Assembly (NCBI RefSeq): GCF_021155765.1
Contig: NC_060106.1
Location: forward strand, 15,216,031-15,280,030
Reading direction: 5' to 3'
Length of the DNA: 64,000 nt
Origin: Diprion similis
Taxonomy: Eukaryota; Arthropoda; Insecta; Hymenoptera; Diprionidae
This document shows positions 35,801-47,800 of this stretch, piece by piece. The number at the start of each line of letters is the position of its first letter. Within the stretch, counting starts at the first letter, position 1. The notes under the pieces were generated by a model. That model was not told where the DNA came from and did not search any database. It was given only the letters and a program-made list of their open reading frames with translations. Both the position numbers and the translations under genes were made by a program.

Positions 35801-37879
35801 AACGTTCAGTGTTATATTAGAGTCGATTTGATTTTCATGCTCCAGTTGTCTGATGAGTGCTTTTCACTTACCGCTAATCCTATCTATATTCAGAGAAGAA
35901 GAGGGTTTATCACATTCGCCCCTGAAATGAAATGTTCAGTTTTAGATGAATCTTTACGTTTTATGGTCTGAGAATCCCTTTCAGTCATTTTTTAGTACGT
36001 GGCTGGATTCGACTGTAATCAATTATCGGCTGACGATATCTTGACGGTCAATTAACGGATTTCCACAGTTTTAGTCACAATCGACGCGGTTATTTCTACT
36101 TTGGAACTAGGTACTTACATTTTGAGAAAAGTGTTCTGAGAAGAAGTGTTGAGAGAAGAAAGTTCTTAGATTATTTTTCTTAAGTTCCTCGAAGTTGTCT
36201 TCATTTGTTTATCCACCCGGAGTAACTGACCATATTCTACAAAGGCAGACAAATTTCAGGTGGACTGTACATAACACCGTCACTACAAAGTATTTAAACA
36301 AATTTTACGTAACAACAGAAATAATCTCCCACCTTTTTGTTGAATCTAGCTCACTTTGCTACATAATACACAATTTAGTAATTATTAACAAATTAGTAAT
36401 TATTCGGTAATCCTTGATGAAAATTAGCAGGATCTCCAGAGTGAAGAAGCATTAAAATTCCAAAGTTGCAAAGCGCGATTCCATTCGACTCGCTGGAATT
36501 CCATTCGATAGGTTACAGTGGGAGGCCGCAAACTGCTTTTTCTTACGCACCGTCTGTTTGCATAACCTTTTTAAAATTATGCAAGGATCATGCCATCGCG
36601 ATTGAATCTCTTGTTACAAGTATGAAGTTATCCCTGCTCATTTCCACTCGAATACAGTTCCATGTTGCAATAATTTTCGCTTATGCAGAAATACCTCATA
36701 TCACTTGAAGGACGAAAAGTTTGGGAAGTGATGCGAAAATACTGGCCCGCAGTCGGCGTGCAATAAAAAACTTCTTATTATTCATACCCAGCAGCCCACG
36801 ATTTTCACCCTCGGATTTTTGAGGAAACGAATACGAATAGAAACAAATTTCTCCATATTAACATAATCCGCGCGTAGCTCAAGACCGGAAGTTTTGTCCA
36901 AGCGTTGAAATGTACCAAATAATCGGGAGGATCTCCAGGAGTCTATAACATAACGTATAATTTATCCTTTCGCAACGAATTTGCCACATCTGGCGTTTTT
37001 CGATCTTTATTTTATTTTATTTCTTCTCATAGAGAAGTGTGACACGATTATGCAACAAAAAATTTCTTTTCTCATAATTCACAAAGCGTTTGGGCTTCCG
37101 GGCTTTAGCCAATACGATCCTTCTTCCACGGCCAGCGTGAGGTTTTGCCTTGCTAATGACGTAGGTGTCAGCCGGCTGTTGATTCATACACTAAATCCGG
37201 TAAAAAATTCCGATTTGCAGTCAATAAAAATTCCAGGCGTCTTCCACAAGAGAGAGGAAAAAAATTCATCCGACATTGGCGACGGAAATTTTTTGCCAAT
37301 TTCAAAATCTCCGATCTGCGGATCAGAATAAATCGTAAACCGATGTAAATATTCAGTGCAAGGACTTGGAAAAATTAGATCACCTGATCTCGGCTCGTTT
37401 CTGTGCCAGAAAAGACACGTCATGAGAGCTGGTGCGAAAAGGTTCATTCAAATTAAATTCAATGCGTTGATTTAGGAAGACCGCCGATGAATGTTTCAAG
37501 ACGATTACGTTGATACCTACGTGATGTTGGTCCGTTTACTTGTTTCGCGGAATTCCGCAGACCGCAAACCTTCCATGTACGATTTAGAAGTTTCCGGGTC
37601 ATGGCTAAATCGGTTTCAAATTCGCGTGTAGAGGTACATATTCGAGCGTTCCCGAATAACGAGAGTGGCGATAAATTCTGCAGGACTTTAACGGACGAAT
37701 ATATGGACCGGCAGCTGACTGCGTTTTTTTCTTTTCAGGAAACCGACGCGGTTGTCGATCCAATTCGTCAAACGGCTCGGCTTTGGTTTTAGCCGGATTT
37801 ACGATACATGCTCTCGGTATTTGGATTGAGGATTAGGAGCAGCCAAATTACGGGCTTCAACCGGGTGATTTGATATTTA
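26891..37879. other. Gene-poor region without recognised genes (26.9-37.9 kb)
   Basis: Eleven kilobases of AT-rich DNA. Visible items are a short perfect hairpin, tttaatctaac / gttagattaaa, near 32536-32570, an A-rich tract at 30406-30450 that could be a retrotransposon tail, and a tandem duplication of tta-gtaattatt near 36376-36406. Open frames up to 116 codons (around 36981-37331) show no domain features. No exon is supported. Confidence 0.5.
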
Positions 37880-38094
37880 GATTCTATTTGCCCCAATGTC
37901 ACTGCCATATTGTTTTATTCCGCTTCGAGACCTCCTCCTCTCTCTCTCGCTCTCTTTTTGATCTTTGATTCTTCATTTCTCTTTCCTACATCTGGCAGGC
38001 ATTGTTTTCTATTCTTCATTACTTTTGTAATATTGTCCACCGTTGTTATGGATAAATAAATATTCTATCCATCTATCTGTCTATCTATTTTTTT
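37880..38094 (+). mobile_element. Non-LTR retrotransposon 3'-end-like remnant
   Basis: Pyrimidine-rich DNA leads to gttgttatggataaataaatattctatc and then a CTAT/CATC tandem tail (about 38070-38087) and T-run. A terminal GGATAAATAAATA followed by a short simple repeat is typical of the 3' ends of jockey/R1-like LINEs in insects. No reverse-transcriptase reading frame is visible upstream, so at most this is a dead 5'-truncated copy. Confidence 0.35.
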
Positions 38095-39399
38095 TTCCAC
38101 GTCCAAGACTCTTCTACTTTCAAATCTCGGCTCTATGATTATCTGGTTACGGGAGGCGGTTTGAATCGCTCATCCAAGCCGTCCTCGAATGAGGGTACTT
38201 AATATTCACGCCTCCACCTTATGAATATTATTATTCATCTGCTTCTATAAGGCATTCCAAATTATCACCATTAGCCCGGTTGAATTCTATTTTTATGACA
38301 CTTATTCTCAGCCCATTCGCATACTTATAATGCGATGTATTATCGTGATTGCGTCTGCGTTGGGTAAGACTTGGCTAGCTCTGAAGCTCTGATTCATTGT
38401 CCGGGTGAGAAAATTTCGGCAAAGTTTTATCGCGCGTTAACATAAATATGGCGCTTTTGCTCTTAGACAATTTTCGACAAGTGTATTCATGCCTATAGAT
38501 CAGTTATTACGCGTCTCGATACATTTTACATTTATTACTGTAGTAAATTTATGCGATTTTTATGGGGCAGTTAAAACCTGGCTCGTTTTCTCCTATACAC
38601 TTGAATATATCTGGTACAGATTATCTTGTGCAATCAATTGCGCGCTTCTTCGTTGAATGCTGATTTGATCAATCTTCGAACTCAACTATTTTTCATTCGA
38701 TCATTTTTTTCCACTTCGACGGAGATCGAAATGACTATACACAGATGTCTAAGTGCGAGATTCGACATTTTGCAAAGTATAATGTTCACAATTAGACATG
38801 TTTTTTCGGCGAAAAAAAAAAAAATAGAACAAGTTTGGAGCAATTATCGTGAGGCCAATCGTCAATAATTGTATCTTAAATATCTTAACTAAAATGTTCA
38901 AATACGACCTAGGAATAAAATTTTTTTACTCATGTACAGAAAATTAAACATTAAAACCCAATCGAATCTGCCAAGCAGGCACGTGACCATTTCGCCATTA
39001 TCACGGACAGTATAAAATAAACACGATAATTAACATGCAATTGTCGCAAATTTATTCTCGTAGTGAGGTACTTGAAAAAGTCACAAACGAATTAACATCG
39101 GCAATACCAAAAACGTTATCAAAAGCATGAACAAAGTATCATTTACCACGAAGGTACAGTTATTGCAAAAACTAACGGACTTGGCATAAATTGCAGATTA
39201 TTCGCAGCGTCTGTTTCACGACGGATTTTACCGAGGCCCGAACTCGAGGCTGAAGAAGATCGAAAAAATCATCTTTTTCCGGGAATCCCCGACGAGTTTC
39301 GACTCTCGGGGAATCCTGAGGAGCAGGTCATCGACCGGTCAAACAAATAATCTCTGCACGGAGCCTGGACCAGGGGCCTTGTTCTAGATCTCGTTGTAC
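38095..39399. other. No gene seen
   Basis: About 1.3 kb downstream (in minus-strand sense) of the SH3-like exon. Contains a 12-bp-arm hairpin (gggaatccccga ... tcggggaatcc) at 39281-39315; otherwise unremarkable AT-rich DNA. Confidence 0.5.
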
Positions 39400-39531
39400 C
39401 TGCATCTGACTCGATCCTGGCGCGATGTAGCCATCTTCGGTTGCACAAGGGTCTCGAGCGTGCATCCAACTATTTTTAGAAGCCTCCGGATCAGTTCTTA
39501 GAACCGTGATTTTATCTCCATAATTAACAAC
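39400..39531 (-). CDS. Orphan internal exon encoding an SH3-like segment
   Basis: Minus-strand exon of 132 nt (44 codons, phase 0 on both sides) bounded by acceptor GACACAG and donor CAG-GTACAA. The translated segment holds GDKITVLR (residues 5-12), then a variable loop, NSWMHARD (20-27) and EDGYIAP (32-38). This follows the second half of an SH3 domain: GDxIxVL..., tryptophan in the WxxA position, and the GYI(P) strand. The leading ALYDY strand would have to come from an upstream exon. Codons look coding, and no other part of the gene is recognised nearby, so it would belong to a large-intron gene extending beyond it. A chance open frame is possible; the acceptor pyrimidine tract is weak. 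Confidence 0.42.
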
Positions 39532-41775
39532 CTGTGTCCAGCAGCACAAGCTGCAGCTCTTGTTTGGTCATGCGGCCAAAACCCGTTTACAGTATCACGT
39601 CTTATAACCCTTAACAGGGAAAGAAACATCTTTTTGGTACAGTTTGACGGTCAATGTTTAGTTTCAAATGCGTTCCAAGCGGAAACACGACGTGTCGCGT
39701 ATCGCGATATTTTAATGACGAGTAATTACCGCAGGTGTACTAATCACGGGTGATTTATCGGACCGTGTAAACCGCGTTGCATCCGTTACTTCCTCTCTCG
39801 TCAATCGGCCAATTATCAACATCCGTTCCAACACCAGCTGTAACATATATCGACGCAACTCCGCTATCACACGAGTGATTAAAGATGATTAACCGAATGG
39901 TCGACGCCATAAGATTACGACTCCCTTACAATGTTGTTCTAATCAACATCGATCGATCGATGATAACGTCGCATCCAACAAGCTTCGTGGAAATCGTGTT
40001 GGCCGGATTTTAATGCCTTGCGGAATTGAGCGTGCAATTAATGTGGCATTAAATGTTAATTTTGAGGGATGCTATTGACGTTTAGCCAAATTACTGCGTT
40101 TGACGCTTGCGAGTATGCCGTTAATACGTTGTTTGCGAAGCGAATCGATGCTGGCGTTTGCACGCAGAAACCTCGATGCTGTTATTATTTCGTCGACGGT
40201 TTCCTACCGCAAGTTATTAGTTGGTATAATAACGCAGCGACAACGTAGTCGAGAACTGAACAGTCGTGAATTCACCGCCATTGAGTGACCTCTGAAAAAG
40301 AGGCGTAATCAGCCTGCAATTAAGCCAACCCAAATGAATATAATGGATGTAACGTAATATAACGAAGGACAAGATGCATCAGCCGGTGTTGATCATTCAA
40401 ATATTCCGAGTACTTGCATGTCAGTGATCGCTGATACTACACTTTTTTTCTACTTCCATCCAACCACACACGTTACGCAATTTTATTGTTTATTATTCAG
40501 AGGTGGAACTCGAGATTAAAATGCTGCGTTCTCGATCTTGAGGTGAGACGAGTTTGTTCAATTTACAGCATTCCACTGATCCTGCAGTTTTTTTTACTCT
40601 TTGATTCATGGTCGAATCGTTTAAGAAGCAGGAAACTCATGGCGGTATTTTTAAACATCGATTTTGAAGCGGAACTCGTGACTCGAAACAAAGATGATTG
40701 CGCGTCTTCTTATTTGTCCTTGATTGTGAATCTTCCTGAATTATACTTGTGTGTACATATATTACATATACATAGCCGTGATAAACGTGGCAGATGTTCC
40801 TTAAAGCGAAACATCTACGATCCTAAAACTCAGGGTGTCTCGAGATGGTCGGTACAAGGGGCAGGACACAAACGCGTACTTGGCAAAAGGATTCGACTGA
40901 GGCTTTCAGCCCGCTGAGAATATCCGAACTGATCGTTCCGACCACTTTCACGAAACGGGTTTCATTTTTCATGCAGTGAATAAACGTGCTTTGCGTTTCG
41001 GGGCAGCCGGTTTGGAGTAACGAGCTTATCTCGCAGCTATTAACTGATCATCATTATGCAACGGTTATTTCACTCCTGCCTGGTAAATTAAGAAGAAACC
41101 TCAGAACGGGAAGTAAACATTGTATATCGAGTGTATAAACATTCTCTCTATTAATGATAATATAGGTGTTTGGCGAGAGAGAAAAGAGATAATTGAAAGA
41201 TCTATAAATTAAGGAGAGCAGAATTGTTATCCCAGAAAATTAGGCCAAGAGAACTCTGCCGGGGAATCAGTTTATTTTTTCAATGGTCTACGACTGGCTG
41301 CTGTTCGTATGGAAAAAACGTAACGAAGTTTACGGCGTCGAAGACAGAATGCAGCGATCAGTGATTGCGGCAATTCGCGTTAGGCGGAAATTATCACTAA
41401 TATGATCTAAGTACTGACGATGAGTGAGAGTTTAGTAGATTCAATTATTAACAACCCTGAACGAGAAAGTTTGAAAAAACCGATAAACGCAGTCATCCTG
41501 GTTATTGTCATGACGGCCATTTTAATTACTTATTATTTCAAGTCGATGACAAAAACGGCTTTCATTCCTCTGCTGGCTGCAAATTATCCATATTTCCTGA
41601 CATCTTTATACGCGTTTGTGGAATGATAGTTACAGAGATTTTATGAATAATTGGCGGTTCTTTTTTCCCGAAAATAATTTTGGACTCGTGTGCTGCTGCA
41701 AAGAGATCCAGCGACAATTTGTTTGACTAAATGTTTCATCGAATTCAGCCTGAATGGAGTCAAAATATCAAATTT
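39532..41775. other. No gene firmly supported (39.5-41.8 kb)
   Basis: A 143-codon open frame at 40486-40917 (plus) has no domain, signal or splice support and is judged random. A 68-codon frame at 41420-41626 is listed separately because of its membrane-segment-like composition. Confidence 0.45.
41420..41626 (+). CDS. Hypothetical small membrane-protein ORF (68 aa)
   Basis: A single uninterrupted frame from ATG to TGA. Residues 1-20 are polar and charged (MSESLVDSIINNPERESLKK), followed by one hydrophobic helix (INAVILVIVMTAILITYYF, ~22-40), a short KSMTK loop and a second moderately hydrophobic stretch. The pattern resembles a small tail- or signal-anchored micropeptide. The start context is gacgATGa. 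There is no TATA box at a suitable distance, no intron evidence and no family I recognise. With this much gene-free DNA, frames of this length arise by chance, so it is only a candidate. Confidence 0.22.
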   Translation: MSESLVDSIINNPERESLKKPINAVILVIVMTAILITYYFKSMTKTAFIPLLAANYPYFLTSLYAFVE

Positions 41776-42018
41776 GCAATATGACCAAGTAGATCGTGGA
41801 GCTAATTCCAAAAGGTGGTATAATTTTTTTTCATTGCCAATCGTCCGTAGAATTATTTTCAAGCTAAATATTGAAAGAAAAAATTTAACGCTAGAAGGGT
41901 GTCTATTTTTTCTTAATATTTAGCTTGAAAATAAGTCTACGGACGATTGGCAATGAGAGAAAAAAAGTTATACGCCCTTTTGACATTGGCACATCGAGAT
42001 ATCTACGTGATATTGCTC
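41776..42018. repeat. Hairpin-forming inverted repeat (~240 bp)
   Basis: The left arm (about 41776-41885) and right arm (about 41909-42018) flank a ~23-bp loop. The inner 50 bp is nearly perfect: attgccaatcgtccgtag, then ttattttcaagctaaatatt with one difference, then a poly-A/T stretch. Outer blocks (ccaaaaggtggtataattttttt / tcaaaagggcgtataacttttttt, and gcaatat...gtagat) also match with small gaps. The short loop makes a very stable potential stem. No coding capacity. Confidence 0.85.
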
Positions 42019-44714
42019 GAGTAAAGGAAGAGGCTAGCAAATAATGTATGGTTTATCCTCGTCTTCGAGTCAAACGGACGATTCAACTGCCACGTAGAAA
42101 ATTCGAGGCCGATAAAATTTTCATCGCACGCCAGTTTTCAGCGATCCCACGATCGTGAGAGTTTTACTAAAATTGCGGTCCGAGAGCACGATATGAATTC
42201 TGACGGCGGTCAGAATCATAGGTCAATCGAATCTCGATATATGTAAAACGAAACGTCGTCGACAAATCAAAGTTTAAAGAGAAATTAACGAGTTTTTCAA
42301 ACTGTGAGAATATTGCAGGATCGTGAAACCCTCTGAGACGTAAATGTATGATTATCTTGGAAATTCTTTTAAAGAGAATCCGGGAAGAAAAATTAGGACG
42401 TCCGAAATTGCGATGGTTTAAAAATAAGTTTCATTATTTATAAGAACTTTCTCAAGTCGATCGGTTCCTCTCATATTTCAGCATCCACGCTTTCAGCTTG
42501 CAAACAATATCAAGACTTTGATGTCAAATTCTACTACCCACGGAACCTAACATTCAATTTATTGACGAGTTCCGTCAATAACTTTAGACGTGTATTAAAC
42601 ACAAGTAATTAACAACGAAAAATACATGCGACAATCATGAATATTACCAATTATTAACAAGCAATCTTCAGCTTTCAATTATCTCAAGGAAGCAGTTATT
42701 ATATAATACCTGTATTTGAAATCCATTGCTCAAATGAGATGCTGAATAAAAATTACATGCAAATATGCAATTTTTAAGGATCTCGATTCAGGTGGGGCCT
42801 CAAAAATTCCGTTCTCCTGACTAAATTATTTTAAAGAAAATATTCGCGGGAAGTTTTGTCCGGAGGATTTTTAACCCGCTCAATATCGCTTAATATTCTC
42901 AATTCATCCTATAAGGATATATATAACACATATTAATGGGTGTCTTATTGCCACCTCAAAAATTTTCACCCCATATTCCCCAGAAAATGTTTTGTGAATG
43001 TGATTTTCAGAAACGGCCGAATAAGAAAACGAAATCAGTCTCAGGTTCGAACCGAAGTTGGCAAATGAAATTGCCCTAAATTAGAAGTAATCAATTAACA
43101 AATCTCATTAAACCAGCTTGAATTGATCGAAAGAGACGAGAAGAAAAAGAAGCTCTTTGCCACCGAACTCTACAAAAACTTCGAAAAAACGAGGGAATAT
43201 TATTATTAATTCTTTATAAAAGATTTTTACTTCTGCTTCGCTGCTTTTCATCGGTATTTGGTCCAACGTTACGAATTCCTTCCGGGAGGTCAGAATCCAA
43301 CTGTGCAAAGCGGGGCTTCCTCAAGCCTTAGATTTTCCACGAGGAGGAGAAATTCCACCGTCCAGACAATCCGACGTTCTCCGAAGTACCGACATCCCTG
43401 CAGTTCCTCGACTAGAAACATGCCGACCAGTGTTTGAGGCTGCAAAATTTTCTCGGTTAATGTAACATCGGTGAACACGAATTTCGAGTCTGAGTAGCTA
43501 ACGAATGAAAAAATGGTTTTATTAGTTAAAGTTTGCTTTTGTAGAAACCAGAAAGATATTTTAGATTTTAAGAAAAACTATGCGTATTTTCTCAAACATT
43601 CATTATAAATAACAATTAACTAAACTTTAGCTTCGCATTTAAATTTTTGAATAAAAGTGATTTAACTTTGAAACTGAAATTTGTTTTATTGTTATTTACA
43701 ATAAATATTTGAGAAAGTAGGTAATTCTTCTTAAAATTCGAAATATCGTTCTGGCTTCGAAGAAACCAAACTTCATAAGTTAAAGATACAGACTTCGGTT
43801 ATTATTCGATGTAAAAAATAAAAATTTATTCATTTAAATATAAACTAAAAAAAAACTGATTTTTCATGTTGACCTCTGTAAAATAGATAGCTTATTGCTG
43901 CACGGGGATTTCATCGTCCCTGGTTGCAGATTTATTTCGCGGCTAAAGATGAACCGAAAGAAGTTGTTTCTCGGACATTCCCAAGGATTTCTCGTGGGGT
44001 TTAAATCCTAGAGAGTCAGAGGCGAGTCTTGGCCGAATATTAACGCTTAAATCACGCCGTTCGCTGGTTGCTGTGTCTATACCGTAGAGTACAGGAGGGT
44101 TTAATTATGCGTACAGAAACTTGTTACGTTAATTTCCCCAGGTGAACGACTCGTCCGTCTTTTCCCGTCTCTCTTTCTTCTTCTCACTCTTGCCTTCCCG
44201 ATTTTACACTGCAAAATGTGGTAAAGACAGTATAATAATTTCGCCAAATTCTATCGAATATTGCCAGCGTAAGTTTTAATCGTCGGCAATTTCACGCGTG
44301 AATATCGATCCGAAGATGGTGCGAGCATCGCGGATAATCAAGATGGCAGCCAAGAAGGCATCATTAATATATTAGGCGATTATTTTGATTTACGTTAAAC
44401 TTAACGATTCGTCGTAAGTATATAAACGGCAGGAAAAGGGCGAGAGGAACGGCATGACGATGAATTTGAAGCCGAGAAAAACGTGATCGAAGAATCTATT
44501 AATTACACGGGAATGTCGGAAATCCCAAAAACTTTTGGCACACGATTTACAAAAAGACGTATTCCTTCAAGACTTACCGTAACACGTGCCTATGACATCA
44601 CTCGTGAATATTAATCAGTCTTGACGTTATTGTGCAGGCTGATCCTCTGTCCGGAGGAATTTCGTCGCCATTTTCCCTCCTTATTAGTGACAAAATATGA
44701 AACCGGAAGCTCAC
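42019..44714. other. No gene firmly supported (42.0-44.7 kb)
   Basis: AT-rich, especially 43500-43860. The plus strand around 43230-43440 is open and reads S/R-rich peptide, but has no splice sites or domain I can defend, and it overlaps open minus-strand frames. No repeat or RNA gene was recognised. Confidence 0.4.
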
Positions 44715-44825
44715 CACTCTACTTCCCGTGTTCCAAAGCATGAGCCAATTATTAAGGGGGTAACGAATCGGGCAATAATCGAGTGTCCTGTTATATAATC
44801 GTGGATCCTGTTGATCGGCAGCCAT
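44715..44825 (-). CDS. Candidate first coding exon (37 codons)
   Basis: Minus-strand ATG in a strong insect/vertebrate-like context (gcaaacATGgctgcc) opens MAADQQDPRLYNRTLDYCPI and continues to a good donor, GTGAGC, after codon 37 (phase 0). An in-frame ATG also lies four codons upstream. There is no signal peptide; the protein would begin intracellularly. Its phase is compatible with the SH3-like exon about 5.2 kb downstream on the same strand, but nothing else links them. No TATA box is visible. Could be a random open frame. Confidence 0.25.
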
Positions 44826-47800
44826 GTTTGCTCGCACCAGCCAAAGGAGAGATCTACAGCATGCGATAAGATCCGCAAGGAAAAATAATCCCAGCGGCTT
44901 CGTATGCCGGTTTATTTACTCCAGAGGTAGCTGGTACGGTGCCTAAAACAACAAGACGAGATTTGGAGATGAGTAATTGAGCCGGCGAGGATCCGGCGAG
45001 ATAAGCAAATCGGTTTTGCTTGTAGATCGAGGAGACAAATCCTACGCGTTCGCAAATATCAATGTCCGAATTTGACGAATATTCGCGTGGGCTTTGATGA
45101 ACGAGGTTTATTCATCCCTCGTCAAAAACCCGCTGCAATTATCACAATTCCACTAAAATTCGACAAACTTTTCGATCTTCGATCTATACGGGGAAATCCG
45201 GACGGTCGTCGCTGGGATTTTTGTCAGTTAGCTAATTCACGCGAGTGTTTTGCCGAGCGTGAATACTTGTACATATTATTATAAGTATCGGATGTTATTA
45301 TACTTGGTCATAATTAGCGGAGTCGAAGGCTACGATTGTGAGCTGTTGGTCCAGCCGGCATCTCCATATTTGTACTGATTCATACGCATATTAATCCATT
45401 CGCCTTTTTGTAGACTATACATATTGACATATCGAATAGTTGATGAAAAATCAATTGCCGATATTTATTTTGTAAAATGATGAGCGCAAATTTTCATTTG
45501 AAACACGTCAAAAACATCTCAAAATCGTCCGTAAAAGTGTTGCTTTACTCAATTAAATACGTATTGAGAGAACATTTTCATTCTAAAGTAAACCGATTAA
45601 AATACTGTACATTATTCTGGACGTTCGGAAACACTCGCTGACAAATTAATCAAGTTAAAAAGTTAGGCATTTTTTGTCGTTAGGATGTTAGAAACGGTGT
45701 TCATAAATGGGCCCCGCTAAAAAGGAGACACACGGATACACCGTCAAACAAACAGCGTTTGCAAATCTAATTATCCAGCCGATATGAATACCGTCAATGA
45801 CACCCGCTGCAGGCTTTCTCATTTTTAAAAGACACAACTTCGGCGTTGCGGCTAGGCACTGAAACGAAAAGCTCGACCGATTTGGATTTCTCTAGAAAGT
45901 TATAACCGCATCTATAAATGACGCTGAAATTTGCCAAAGAAACTGGAAATCCTCGATTGCGACGCTTCTTTAAGCCCGAAGATAATCTCAATTATTTTCA
46001 CTGTATAATCTGTTGTACGATAAATATCCAGACATTTTCCATCGACGAACGTCTTTCTACGTCTCGTTGGATTTTAATCCTCGGGTATTTGCCCAGTGAA
46101 TAATTAATTAACGGGGGTGTTTCGCCGAACGGCGTCTTAGACTTGCTCTTAATCTCTTAGAATTACAAGTCTGCCTTATCACTCAACTCACCGAATGATT
46201 AAACCCACTTCGCTATTGGGCTCGAATATTTATCTCTCGTTGAATCTGTTTCTGCTCGTACATCGTTATTCCGCTTTACGCTTCTATGAGTTGTCTTTTA
46301 TATACGGTATTGTTTGCTTATTATTCGATGCTACAGATTACTAGATTCTCTCATTATTATCGTATTTTCTTCTCTTCCAACGACGAAGTGACCTGTTTAA
46401 TTTTCTTTCGGTCTGAAAACTTAATTAAATTCTCGTTCTTCCGTTAAGCAGATTTGCCACTGAACGTTTCACCTCCTTGTTTATAAATTTTTACGGGAAG
46501 ATATGCATTCAGAAAACTAAATCGAAGAATTCTTCTAAAAGTTTCTTAAATTATTTCAGTTGCAAATGTTGAAGGAACTGAAAATAACATTTATTGACAT
46601 TTATTCACTCTATCTGAATGTTAGTTACGACAGAAATTTGAATTTTTATACTTCACACCAAGACCGCAGACGAAGAAAATGTCAAGGATTCGTGCATCGA
46701 AAACACACGTCGTACTTTCAATAAAAAAAAAAAAAAATTCTTGCCGTAAGAAGAGAATCATCTCGACTCGCGAGTCCTTCTTGAGTGCAAATTTATCCAG
46801 GAATGGTATTGCTTTTTTCTTAGATAAAACGGAGCCACATGCCTACAATAACTTGTACTCAAAAGATCCCGGTCTCTTTGCTTTCTGAAGCCTTTCGCAC
46901 ACTGTGTGCTTTGGCTGTAATAATAAAAATCTGCAGCGCGACGATGCCCGAAACTCGTGGTGACCTTTGTCTCCGCAGAAGTTCATCGGATTTGATGAAT
47001 AAAAAATATCTCCACAACTTTTTTGCTGCAAAGATAAATTACTAGGATCGTGTTACAGCGAGATTTGGAATTGAATAAAGGATTACGCCTGCTGGGATGT
47101 GAGGAAAACGAAACTCGCATTCTTCCTGAATTCGGTAAGAAAGTATTTCGAATTCAGCCAAAATTTCCAATATCATTCGGCTCAGTTGACTTATCGTTTA
47201 TCGTTTGGCAATAGAATTAAATAAATGGCGAGTTTTCTTTTCATCGCGGATAATCTTACCCTAAGATAAATAAAAAGCAGGAGAGAGAGAAAAAAAAAAG
47301 AAACAAGTAGACGAAAAGAAACAGAAATGGTGGACATTTGAGGAAGCGGAATGATTTGGCGAATTTTTTCGTCTCAAAAGGTTTATTGAAAGTAAAATTT
47401 GTCGGAACTCTTACTCAGCAATGTCTTGAGAATACTTTTGTGGCGAAAAGAAGAGAAGCTAAATACGATATTTATTTTCCAGCCCACCTTATGTAAACTT
47501 TCCCACGTCATCTTTTTCTCAAGCATGCCGGGCAATGATTTGTTGTCGTTAAGTCGCGTGGGATGGAGAAAAAGCAATACAACTTGAAAGTTATATCTTC
47601 GAATTGGCAAACGATAGCGGTTCAAATTCCGTTATATGTCTCGGCGCCCGTCATAAATATTTTGTAAACGACGAGTATAGCATAAGATATGTCGCGTAGT
47701 ATTAACGGAGGAATTTCATATCACGTAACGATTAGTTAACAAGTAACTCGGATGACGCGTAACAACTTCGTCGAGGATTATAGTAGCCCAACTTTCTCAC

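Noticed and set aside
36870..36900. gcgcgtagctcaagaccgg, resembling the D-arm start of a tRNA
   Set aside because: No matching acceptor stem, anticodon stem or T-loop within 80 bp.
40486..40917. 143-codon plus-strand open frame
   Set aside because: No domain, signal peptide, Kozak context or neighbouring exons; length is within chance for this much scanned sequence.
43230..43440. Open S/R-rich plus-strand stretch
   Set aside because: No acceptor/donor pair in phase and an equally open antisense frame; insufficient to call an exon.
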